Shown one piece after another: positions 14,021 through 20,667 of a DNA stretch of 20,667 nucleotides. The DNA is from JAGQLF01 sp964635995. Lineage in GTDB: Bacteria > Patescibacteriota > Dojkabacteria > J137. A program made the position numbers and the translations under genes. Below the pieces are notes generated by a model. The model did no database searches. It was not told the origin of the DNA and saw only the letters and a program-made list of their open reading frames with translations. The DNA lies in assembly GCA_964635995.1 (NCBI GenBank), contig CAZWRA010000026.1, positions 1 through 20,667 of the forward strand, read 5' to 3'. Within the stretch, counting starts at the first letter, position 1. Every line of letters begins with the position of its first letter.

Positions 14021-15156
14021 ATGATAGACCCCAAATGAGATATGGAGATATTATTACTGGGTATGAAGTTAATGAAACATTGAAGAAAGGATTACTTAAA
14101 TGCGAGGAAATAGTGTTTAGTATGTACTGGAAACCATTAGGTGATTCTTTCCTATTTCTATCTTTAATACAGGCTACTCACGAATTTTTATTGATCACAA
14201 GACCAAACAATTTACCTAACTATATACTTGATAGCAAATTTTCTAATTTATTAAGACATATAGATATCTTAGAAAGTGCAGAAATAGTGAATAACGCAAT
14301 TGAATATTTTAAAAATAAACATAATTCAGAAACAAAAGTTGTTTTAGTAACTGATGATGACCCATTTACTTTAGACCATGATCCAGCAATTTTCAACAGT
14401 GAGAATTACATATATCCTAAATTTACAAACAAAAAATATAATATTGAATACACTTCTCGTCCGGCAAGGTATTTTCTAACTTTTGAGAGAGAGGTAGGCG
14501 TTAGATTGAATTCACATCCAAATGATTCACTACCCATATTTGACTTAAAATTCGATAAGAAAATTGAAGAAAAAATAGAAAATAAATATAACATTAAAAT
14601 TTCAGATGATATAAATGCTATAGCCATTATCAGTCAAGCAGGTGAGATTGAGAAAAGATACGGAACTTTAAAATTCTTAAATTTATATAAAACACTTAAG
14701 TCAAAACAAAAACAAATTAGATGTTTTCTAATTGCAAATTGGAAAGAAGAGTCTCCCGAAGAATGGTTTAAAGTAAAAAAAATATTGGCAACTCACCCTG
14801 ATATTATTCTAATCGATACAGAAAATTTTGAAATTTTATCTTATATTTTTTCAAGATGTAAATTTGTTATAGGGAATGATACCGGCTTCTCTCATCTTGC
14901 TGCGATGAGTAGAAACTTAACAACAAGTCAAATGCCTAAAGTTTTTATTTTATATAGTAGACATGATTTTGGAAAGTGGAGCACAGGAAAATCAAATGTT
15001 ATTCCTATAGCTACTAAACTAGCTAAGCATCTAACAAAAAATAATATGTCTCTTAGAAGAGATAAAATAGACGAGAAGATTAGAGGAAAAAATGAATGGG
15101 TGTTTAGTATAAACGAAAAAACCATTATTAAAAATATTATAAAATTTATAGGATGA
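14008..15156 (+). CDS. Glycosyltransferase family 9-like (heptosyltransferase-type)
   Basis: The longest reading starts with GTG at 14008 inside a hairpin and gives 382 residues; an in-frame ATG at 14035 would shorten it by nine and avoids the hairpin, and I cannot decide between them. The fold is GT9/GT-B-like: 'PLGDSFLFLSLIQAT' in the first domain, 'ISQAGEIEKRYG' opening the second, and the diagnostic 'VIGNDTGFSHLAAMS' near residues 289-303, which binds the nucleotide-sugar donor in ADP-heptose transferases. Donor and acceptor are unknown. The N-terminal strand normally opening with a Met-Lys-Ile-Leu type sequence is replaced by an unusual lead-in. The stop overlaps the next glycosyltransferase as ATGA. 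Confidence 0.78.
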   Translation: MELFYDRPQMRYGDIITGYEVNETLKKGLLKCEEIVFSMYWKPLGDSFLFLSLIQATHEFLLITRPNNLPNYILDSKFSNLLRHIDILESAEIVNNAIEYFKNKHNSETKVVLVTDDDPFTLDHDPAIFNSENYIYPKFTNKKYNIEYTSRPARYFLTFEREVGVRLNSHPNDSLPIFDLKFDKKIEEKIENKYNIKISDDINAIAIISQAGEIEKRYGTLKFLNLYKTLKSKQKQIRCFLIANWKEESPEEWFKVKKILATHPDIILIDTENFEILSYIFSRCKFVIGNDTGFSHLAAMSRNLTTSQMPKVFILYSRHDFGKWSTGKSNVIPIATKLAKHLTKNNMSLRRDKIDEKIRGKNEWVFSINEKTIIKNIIKFIG

Positions 15157-16055
15157 AACTTAGCATTCTAATTCCAGCTCATAACGAGCAAAAAAACATT
15201 AAAAATTTACTCAAAGATATTTTGAAGTCAAATCTAGATATAAAATATGAAGTTTTAATATTAGAAAATGGGTCAACAGATGATACAGTAAAAAAAGTTA
15301 AGGAATTCATTTATGAAGAGAAGATGAATAATTTTAAACTTATTGAATTAACAACTTCTGGTAAAACTAAAGCTCTAAATAAAGGAATTATAGAAAGTAA
15401 GGGAGATATGATTATGCAAATTGATTCTGATTGTAGAATTAGGGGAAATACTATAGCCCTACTAATTGAAGAATTAGAGAGTCCTTTAATAAAATTGGTG
15501 GGTGCATTAGATGTACCAACATATGAATTCATAGATAAAGCAACTCTTCTATACAAAACTCTCAGAAGTCAAGAATTATATAGGGTAGCAAGAGGAAGAG
15601 TTATACCTATAGGCAGATGTTTAGCATTTAAAAGAGATCTGAATATTATTTACCCTGAAGATATACATTCAGAAGATAATTGGTTAACGCTAAATATTGC
15701 TAAAAAATTCGGATGGGAGTCTGTAAAAGTTCTATTAGCATCGGTAATAACTTATAAGCCCCCGTTAAATTGGGCAGACTTTTTACGCCAAGAAACTCGG
15801 TTCGATCAAGGATATTTACAGATAATGTCAAAATTTCCAGAGTTCGAGGAAGTTTATAAAAACAGAAGGAAGCATAAAATAGACCAGAATAGTATAATTA
15901 ACCAAGTAATAAATCAATTAAAGGAAGAAAATATTGAAAAAGAAATATTCTTTTACTTTAAAGATGTTATAAGTAAAATCATAACAGAGAATAGCGAATC
16001 CACTGCACCAGAGTTTCAAGGTGGAAGCTGGAATTCTATTAATTCAACTAAATAA
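15153..16055 (+). CDS. Family 2 glycosyltransferase
   Basis: This 300-residue protein has the GT-A fold of GT2: 'SILIPAHNEQKNI' (4-16), 'ILENGSTDDT' near 35-44, the metal-binding D91-S92-D93 in 'QIDSDCR', the catalytic-type acidic pair E174-D175 in 'HSEDNW', and 'RQETRFDQG' near 212-220, analogous to the QxxRW of processive members. No membrane helix is visible, so it is a soluble or peripheral transferase. Its tail, about 15 residues, is separate from the fold and carries 'STAPEFQGGSWN', similar in wording to the tail of the decarboxylase. It starts in an ATGA overlap with the GT9-like gene, so the two transferases are probably made together. Confidence 0.88.
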   Translation: MKLSILIPAHNEQKNIKNLLKDILKSNLDIKYEVLILENGSTDDTVKKVKEFIYEEKMNNFKLIELTTSGKTKALNKGIIESKGDMIMQIDSDCRIRGNTIALLIEELESPLIKLVGALDVPTYEFIDKATLLYKTLRSQELYRVARGRVIPIGRCLAFKRDLNIIYPEDIHSEDNWLTLNIAKKFGWESVKVLLASVITYKPPLNWADFLRQETRFDQGYLQIMSKFPEFEEVYKNRRKHKIDQNSIINQVINQLKEENIEKEIFFYFKDVISKIITENSESTAPEFQGGSWNSINSTK

Positions 16056-16073
16056 TTTTTATTAAAAAAAAAG

Positions 16074-16724
16074 ATGAATACCGAATTACAACAAAAAATT
16101 AAAGAATTACATCAGAAGCATAAGCAAGGAGATTTTCCTGAGCTTTATTTTGAATTAGTGTGGACTCATTCTGATATTGTAAGACAGATAGCGGTTAGAT
16201 TAGCAGATACTTTAGAAGAAACTAAAGATATTAAAGTTAATCGTGACTTGCTTGAAGCCGGTGCATTATTGCATGATATCGGTATGTATCCTTGTTATGA
16301 TGACGAACTTAACACATCATCTAAGCTTATACCTTTGCAACATGCTTTTGTTGGAGGAAATATTGTTAGGTCAGAAGGATTTGGAGAGGAATATGCTAGA
16401 TTTTGCGAAGTTCATACTGCTACAGGATTGACTCGCGAAGATGTTGAAAGAGAAAATTTAGAGGTTGAAATTAAAGATTATGTCCCAGTAACAGTTGAAG
16501 AAGAACTTGTTACATATGCAGATAAATTTCACACAAAATACCCAGCGTTTGATCCTTTTGAAATGATTTCTGAAAGAATTTCTAAATATGATCCTAATAG
16601 AAAAGTCAGATTAGATAATTTGAGAATGAAATATGGCATACCAAATTTAGAAGACTTGAAAGAGAAATATGAGGATTGGTCTAAAGATATAAATAATAGA
16701 ATCAATAAAGCTTTAGGCAAATAA
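16074..16724 (+). CDS. HD-domain phosphohydrolase
   Basis: The 216 residues form an HD-superfamily metal-dependent phosphohydrolase. The first ligand is H32 in 'VWTHSDIV', the doublet is H67-D68 in 'ALLHDIGM', further His residues occur in 'LQHAFVGG' and 'FCEVHTATG', and the last Asp is D150 in 'TYADKFH'. The set is complete, so it should be active, probably on a nucleotide or small phosphate ester. It resembles small stand-alone HD proteins of the TIGR00295 type rather than RelA/SpoT or dGTPase. It begins 18 bases after the GT2 stop, behind a run of A residues, and lies three bases before the ureohydrolase gene. Confidence 0.87.
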   Translation: MNTELQQKIKELHQKHKQGDFPELYFELVWTHSDIVRQIAVRLADTLEETKDIKVNRDLLEAGALLHDIGMYPCYDDELNTSSKLIPLQHAFVGGNIVRSEGFGEEYARFCEVHTATGLTREDVERENLEVEIKDYVPVTVEEELVTYADKFHTKYPAFDPFEMISERISKYDPNRKVRLDNLRMKYGIPNLEDLKEKYEDWSKDINNRINKALGK

Positions 16725-16727
16725 AAT

Positions 16728-17702
16728 ATGAAAGAAAATACTAATTCAATTATAAAAAGATTAAAATCTAAAGGAATGCAATCTGGACCTTATTTTGAAG
16801 GAATTGCCACATTTCTTAAAGCACCATATAAGACAGACCTACAAGATCTCGATATTGGATTGATTGGATTACCTTTCGATCTTGGAACAACAAATTATCC
16901 AGGAGCTAGACTAGCACCTAGAGAGGTTAGAAATAAATCAAAAGCTGTAGGTATTTATAATCATCAGACAAAAATAATTCCTTTGGATTTGGCTAGAATT
17001 GCAGATATTGGCGATGTACCCTTACCTAATAGATTAAATTTGGACAAAAGCATTAAAGATATTGAAGATTATTATTTAAAATTAGTTGAGTCGAATATTA
17101 AACCTATAACTATCGGTGGAGATCATTCTGTTACGTTTCCAATACTGAAGGCATTAGGGGCAAAAGAAAAACTTGCGGTGATACAAATAGATGCTCATTG
17201 CGATACAGATTCAGATTATTATGGAGCTAAGAATTACCATGGTGCTACGTTTAAAAATGCTAAAGAGGCAGGAGTTATTGATCCTCTCAAAACCATTCAA
17301 TTAGGAATAAGAGGCACAGATGATTTATACTGGGGATTTTCTCAAGACGAAGGGATGAAAGTAATACATATCGAAGAATATCATCAACTTGGGTTAGAAA
17401 AAGTAACACAGACAATAAAAGAAATAGTTGGCAATACTCCAACATATATCAGCTTTGATATTGATAGTTTAGATCCTGCATTTGCTCCCGGAACAGGCAC
17501 ACCAGTTGTTGGGGGATTTACTAGTTACGAAGTTCTGCAAATTCTAAGAAATTTAAGAGGTCTTAATATAATAGGTGGTGATGTAGTCGAATACTGCCCT
17601 CCTTTTGATAATAATGGTATTACAGCTTTAGCTGCTGCGACTATTATGTTTGAAATACTTTGTTTAGTTTCAGAAAATATTTATTCACAAAATCAAAAAT
17701 GA
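16728..17702 (+). CDS. Agmatinase/ureohydrolase family enzyme
   Basis: The 324 residues match the arginase/agmatinase family. All metal ligands are visible: H133 in 'GGDHS' (130-134), D155, H157 and D159 in 'DAHCD', and D244 and D246 in 'SFDIDSLDP', followed by 'APGTGTP'. 'GLPFDLGTTNYPGAR' near residues 45-59 is typical of agmatinase, guanidinobutyrase and guanidinopropionase members. The reaction would be hydrolysis of a guanidino group to an amine plus urea. Which guanidino compound is used cannot be decided; guanidine hydrolases share the motifs. It sits between HD and GT2 genes, so its substrate may be a guanidino-bearing intermediate of the local pathway, possibly linked to the PLP decarboxylase; that is inference. 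Confidence 0.9.
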   Translation: MKENTNSIIKRLKSKGMQSGPYFEGIATFLKAPYKTDLQDLDIGLIGLPFDLGTTNYPGARLAPREVRNKSKAVGIYNHQTKIIPLDLARIADIGDVPLPNRLNLDKSIKDIEDYYLKLVESNIKPITIGGDHSVTFPILKALGAKEKLAVIQIDAHCDTDSDYYGAKNYHGATFKNAKEAGVIDPLKTIQLGIRGTDDLYWGFSQDEGMKVIHIEEYHQLGLEKVTQTIKEIVGNTPTYISFDIDSLDPAFAPGTGTPVVGGFTSYEVLQILRNLRGLNIIGGDVVEYCPPFDNNGITALAAATIMFEILCLVSENIYSQNQK

Positions 17703-18415
17703 AAGAATTAAGTATAGTAGCAATTTGCATTGATCCAGATATCCCTATATTTGAGAGATTCATATCTAGTATTAAACAATACACACTGTGTGATTATGAA
17801 TTGATTATTGTAGATAATGCAGGTGAAAACAAAGAAATATCAGACCGATTAAAACAAAATTCAGATAAATATATCCGCCTGGATAACAGAATCAGTGTTG
17901 GAGCTGCGTGGAATGCAGGTATAAGGAACGCAGAAGGTAGTTATGTCTTAGTTACAAACGATGATGTAGTTGTATCACGTAATTGGTTTGAGCAAATGAA
18001 AGGGGTCTTTACTACATACCCAGAAACTGGCATGGTTGTCCCTGTAATGAACTACTCATTACTTGAACAAACTCACATAGGAGATGTTTTTCATATTGAT
18101 GAAGCCTGCCCTATAAGGATAACTCCATTTAAACAATTTGTTTGGGGAGCTTTTATGCTATTCACAAAAGGTTCTTTATATAAAGTTAATAACTTTACTG
18201 AAGATTACGATATTGCAGGAGGAGAAGACATAGACATGTGTTTTAAATTATTTGAAAAAAAACTAGATATTTATGTAGATCACAGAGTATTTATCTACCA
18301 TGAATGGGGATCAACTGGTCTAAGAATACTTGGGGATAAGAGAAGAAAAGAATTATATAAAGAGAATTTTAGAAAATTTAAACAAAAATGGATTAAATAT
18401 ACTTATGACTGGTAA
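17699..18415 (+). CDS. Family 2 glycosyltransferase (rhamnosyltransferase-like)
   Basis: I start it at the ATG at 17699, overlapping the ureohydrolase stop as ATGA; the frame is open to 17660 but that would overlap coding sequence. The 238 residues form a short GT2 domain: 'SIVAICIDPD' (4-13), 'LIIVDNAGEN', 'SVGAAWNAG', the metal-binding 'NDD' at 87-89, 'WGAFMLFTKG', and the acidic motif 'GGEDIDMCFKL' with E176-D177, then 'IYHEWGSTG'. This layout matches the rhamnosyl/galactofuranosyl-type GT2 group. The protein is short, ending soon after the catalytic core, and has no membrane segment. The methyltransferase gene begins four bases downstream. Confidence 0.87.
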   Translation: MKELSIVAICIDPDIPIFERFISSIKQYTLCDYELIIVDNAGENKEISDRLKQNSDKYIRLDNRISVGAAWNAGIRNAEGSYVLVTNDDVVVSRNWFEQMKGVFTTYPETGMVVPVMNYSLLEQTHIGDVFHIDEACPIRITPFKQFVWGAFMLFTKGSLYKVNNFTEDYDIAGGEDIDMCFKLFEKKLDIYVDHRVFIYHEWGSTGLRILGDKRRKELYKENFRKFKQKWIKYTYDW

Positions 18416-18419
18416 AAAT

Positions 18420-19034
18420 ATGAAAAAAAGAAGTTCAAGAGAACTTGCTAAGGCAGCAGTTCAACATGGGGCATTCCAAAAGATTAGTGAATTTAAAGAA
18501 CTATTAAAAATATTAATAAAAAAGAAACCTCAGATTATTTTAGAGATTGGAACTGCTAGAGGTGGAACTTTTTATTCATTTTGTAGAGTCGCATCACCAA
18601 CTGCGACATTAATAAGCATAGATTTACCTGATGGTGAATTTGGTGGCGGTTATACTGAAAAAGAGATGAAAAGAATTGCAAAATATGCCCTAAAGAAACA
18701 GAAGACTCACTTTATTAGAAAGGACTCTCATAAAACTTCGACAAGAGATGAACTAACAAAACTACTAAATGGAAAATTGGTAGACTTTTTAATGATTGAT
18801 GGGGATCATACTTATGAAGGTGTAAAGCAGGATTTCGAACTTTATTCAGACTTAGTAAAAGAAGGTGGAATCATTGCTTTTCATGATATTTTATTTCATC
18901 CAAAAGTACCCGATTGTCAAGTTGATAAGTTCTGGAACGAGATTAAAGATAATTATAACAATGTTGAATTTATTGAGAGAGGTGATGATAGAGGCTGGGG
19001 AGAATGGGGTGGCATTGGTATTATTTATAAATAA
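18420..19034 (+). CDS. CmcI-like / Methyltransf_24 SAM methyltransferase
   Basis: I choose the ATG at 18420, just after the upstream stop at 18415; earlier in-frame starts at 18330 and 18405 lie inside the glycosyltransferase gene. The 204 residues show 'EIGTARGGTF' (42-51) as motif I, 'SIDLPDG' (66-72) with D68 for the ribose, 'FLMIDGDHTYEG' (123-134), and 'IAFHDI' (152-157). This is the layout of the cephalosporin-hydroxylase/CmcI and macrocin-O-methyltransferase-like group, in which metal-coordinating Asp and His residues support O-methylation. Members are frequent in glycan and secondary metabolite clusters. It probably methylates a sugar or other small product of this cluster. Confidence 0.85.
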   Translation: MKKRSSRELAKAAVQHGAFQKISEFKELLKILIKKKPQIILEIGTARGGTFYSFCRVASPTATLISIDLPDGEFGGGYTEKEMKRIAKYALKKQKTHFIRKDSHKTSTRDELTKLLNGKLVDFLMIDGDHTYEGVKQDFELYSDLVKEGGIIAFHDILFHPKVPDCQVDKFWNEIKDNYNNVEFIERGDDRGWGEWGGIGIIYK

Positions 19035-19039
19035 GTTTT

Positions 19040-19561
19040 ATGAAACCAGATTCAGTAGGAAAAGTAACTCAAGACGATGGAGTTGAATATACATATAGAA
19101 GTTATTTTGTTTCCCCGTTTCCTAGGTTTGAAAATATGAAACCAAAACAGAGTTTAGGATTTATCCTAAACGACGATAATGAACTTCTAATGACATCACA
19201 AGACGGTGAATTCTGGGAGTTGCCAGGAGGAACCATCGAACCTAATGAGCATCCTAGAAAAACTTTAGCTAGAGAAGTATATGAAGAAACAGCTGTCAGT
19301 ATTGACGAAAATTCAATTACAGACTTTTTTTATTCAACTGTACACAAATTCACTGATAGTAAAGAAGTATTCCATGCACTCCAATTAAGATTTGTAGCAA
19401 AGGTAAGAAAAATCGATGAATTTTTTAAAGATCCAGGAGGGGAACATAAATTTAGAAAATTTATAAAATTGGAAGAATTTTCTACTACATTTGGTTGGGG
19501 AGATGAGAATAATTTCATACAAAATAAATTAATTAATTTTATAGCTAGTCATAATTTATGA
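19040..19561 (+). CDS. Nudix hydrolase
   Basis: The 173-residue protein has a Nudix box at residues 64-86: the Gly at 64, E70 and the catalytic 'REVYEET' (78-84) are all in place. The usual Gly after the EE pair is Ala (A85), a mild deviation. It hydrolyses a nucleoside diphosphate linked to another moiety; in a glycan cluster a nucleotide-sugar is plausible. The N-terminal 35 residues precede the domain and contain 'YRSYFVSPFPRF', giving no obvious targeting signal. It starts five bases after the methyltransferase stop and overlaps the beta-propeller gene as ATGA. Confidence 0.9.
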   Translation: MKPDSVGKVTQDDGVEYTYRSYFVSPFPRFENMKPKQSLGFILNDDNELLMTSQDGEFWELPGGTIEPNEHPRKTLAREVYEETAVSIDENSITDFFYSTVHKFTDSKEVFHALQLRFVAKVRKIDEFFKDPGGEHKFRKFIKLEEFSTTFGWGDENNFIQNKLINFIASHNL

Positions 19562-20439
19562 AACTGTTAGTCTCTTTCTGTAATCAACAGAATAATGCCA
19601 TACACGATAATTTAGTACTACTTGATACTGAGACAAAAGAAAGAAGATCGTTTTTGGACTTTCTCTACAATAGAAGTATTACGGGTATAACTCAAGATGA
19701 AAGCAGAGTTTATATTTGCTATCAAGATCAAGTAAATGGAATTATAATATTAAAAAAACCTAATCTGGAAATAGAATTAATTAGATCCTTTCCAGAAATC
19801 AAGGATGGACATACGGTTTTAATAAACGAAAATAATTTATATGTAGTATCTACAGGTAATGATAGAATCCTAAAATTCAACTTTGACACTATTATAAATA
19901 AAGTTGAGTATACAGATTCATTCTATTTAAGTCCTGACGCAAATTCAGAATTAGATTTGAATCATATAAATTCAATTGCTATTAAAAATAATGAAATATA
20001 TTTAACAGCTTTTGGTAAAAAATTAGGAGAAAAATGGTCAACTGCGTTAAATGGATATATACTAAATACTCAGAATGGTGAAAAAGTCTTGACTAACTTG
20101 GTTCACCCACATTCTTTATCTATATTCAAAGATGATTTTTGGTATGCTGAATCTCTTGCACGAAAAATAAAACGTAATGATGAGACAATTATCGAACTTG
20201 AAGAAGGTTATGTAAGAGGATTAGCAATTATAGAAAGTAACATAATCATTGGAGTTAGTACTAGAAGATCTACTTCTAAAAGCACTAATACTCCTAATTT
20301 AGATTTATCAAATGAGTTATCTAAAGAACAATGTAAAGTTATAATATATAAATATGATGGAAACTCAGCTTTAAAGATTGATGAATATGAATTTATAGAT
20401 AAATATCAAGAGGTATACGATGTTGTAGTATTAACTTAA
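19558..20439 (+). CDS. Beta-propeller protein of TIGR03032/DUF4915 type
   Basis: The 293 residues are made of repeated short strands typical of a beta-propeller, with blade-like phrases 'NNLYVVSTGNDRILKFN' near 98-114, 'HINSIAIKNNEIYLTAFG' near 140-157 and 'HPHSLSIFKDDFWYAES' near 182-198. The order of His-rich blade starts resembles TIGR03032 (DUF4915) proteins, which have no assigned activity and are often found with glycosyltransferases and DUF6165 genes. There is no signal peptide, so it is probably cytoplasmic and may bind a sugar or peptide. It starts in an ATGA overlap with the Nudix gene. Recognition is by pattern, so the family name is moderately certain. Confidence 0.65.
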   Translation: MKLLVSFCNQQNNAIHDNLVLLDTETKERRSFLDFLYNRSITGITQDESRVYICYQDQVNGIIILKKPNLEIELIRSFPEIKDGHTVLINENNLYVVSTGNDRILKFNFDTIINKVEYTDSFYLSPDANSELDLNHINSIAIKNNEIYLTAFGKKLGEKWSTALNGYILNTQNGEKVLTNLVHPHSLSIFKDDFWYAESLARKIKRNDETIIELEEGYVRGLAIIESNIIIGVSTRRSTSKSTNTPNLDLSNELSKEQCKVIIYKYDGNSALKIDEYEFIDKYQEVYDVVVLT

Positions 20440-20454
20440 TTAATTTAAAGCATT

Positions 20455-20667
20455 ATGAAAAGCTATGAGAAACTTTTAAAAAATCTAGAGATTTCTATAT
20501 ATGATAAGATCCCTTCTCAAACCACTAAAAATGATAAATTATCTTTTTTGATCATTATTAACTGGTTCAAGAACAATTTCGTAAACTATTCCTACTTAGA
20601 GATAGGATCACATTTAGGTGGTACAATACAACCTTATTTAATTGATACTCAGTGCAATGTAATCTAC
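20455..20667 (+). CDS. N-terminal part of a class I methyltransferase (3' truncated)
   Basis: An ATG at 20455 opens a frame of 71 codons that runs off the right edge. After a 45-residue helical lead-in, 'YLEIGSHLGGTIQPY' at about 47-61 is motif I of a SAM-binding Rossmann fold, of the Methyltransf_24/FkbM-like kind seen in the gene at 18420. The gene follows the beta-propeller gene by 15 bases and so continues the same operon. The remaining motifs and the substrate lie outside the window. Confidence 0.65.
   Translation, partial: MKSYEKLLKNLEISIYDKIPSQTTKNDKLSFLIIINWFKNNFVNYSYLEIGSHLGGTIQPYLIDTQCNVIY

Noticed and set aside
18330..18419. Longer N-terminus for the CmcI-like methyltransferase
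   Set aside because: It would overlap about 85 bases of the upstream glycosyltransferase in another frame; the ATG at 18420 fits the tight operon style.

Overview
The window is AT-rich (about two thirds A+T by eye), and all recognised genes lie on the plus strand in tight runs. At least six junctions are ATGA stop/start overlaps (4021, 7039, 13371, 15153, 17699, 19558). Most starts have no visible Shine-Dalgarno sequence, and the clearest promoters are sigma70-like (TATAAT, often extended -10). The small genes, sparse ribosome binding sites, and a histidine kinase with a multi-helix 7TM-type N-terminus ending in a 'KHRLFGIR' segment suggest a Candidate Phyla Radiation (Patescibacteria) bacterium. 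This placement is inference from style; no rRNA or universal marker gene is present.

Region 1 (1-1030) looks like plasmid or mobile-element backbone: the 3' end of an unknown gene, a clear DUF2958 gene, a double hairpin with a good intrinsic terminator, and a small unknown gene followed by a hairpin. Region 2 (1050-6216) is a five-gene operon: a small coiled-coil protein, a stand-alone response-regulator receiver, a ThiF/E1-like adenylating enzyme, a LuxI/FeeM-like GNAT acyltransferase and a membrane histidine kinase. I read it as a candidate system that makes and senses a small acylated signal. It is the most interesting part of the window.

Region 3 (6217-7626) has its own extended -10 promoter with an inverted repeat at the start site. 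It drives a SAM methyltransferase and a nucleoside 2-deoxyribosyltransferase-like protein with an apparent ribbon-helix-helix tail. Region 4 (7627-7984) is non-coding but full of signals. A minus-strand promoter, a two-hairpin RNA of about 90 nt and an intrinsic terminator define an undescribed small RNA. A plus-strand promoter sends its transcript straight through the same stretch in antisense toward the next gene.

Region 5 (7985-20667, cut by the window end) is a long run of glycan or small-molecule genes. It holds a small unknown protein, a tiny HAD-like protein, remnants of a possible decayed gene, DUF6165, a PLP-dependent group II decarboxylase, an 841-residue protein with a kinase-like end lacking the catalytic Asp, a DPPF methyltransferase of the N6-adenine/EEF1AKMT1 type, a GT9-like and two GT2 glycosyltransferases, an HD phosphohydrolase, an agmatinase-family ureohydrolase, a CmcI-like methyltransferase, a Nudix hydrolase, a TIGR03032/DUF4915-type beta-propeller and the start of another methyltransferase. 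Together these suggest synthesis and decoration of a surface glycan or secreted small molecule, with an amine step (decarboxylase plus ureohydrolase). No tRNA, rRNA, CRISPR array, transposase or insertion sequence was seen.
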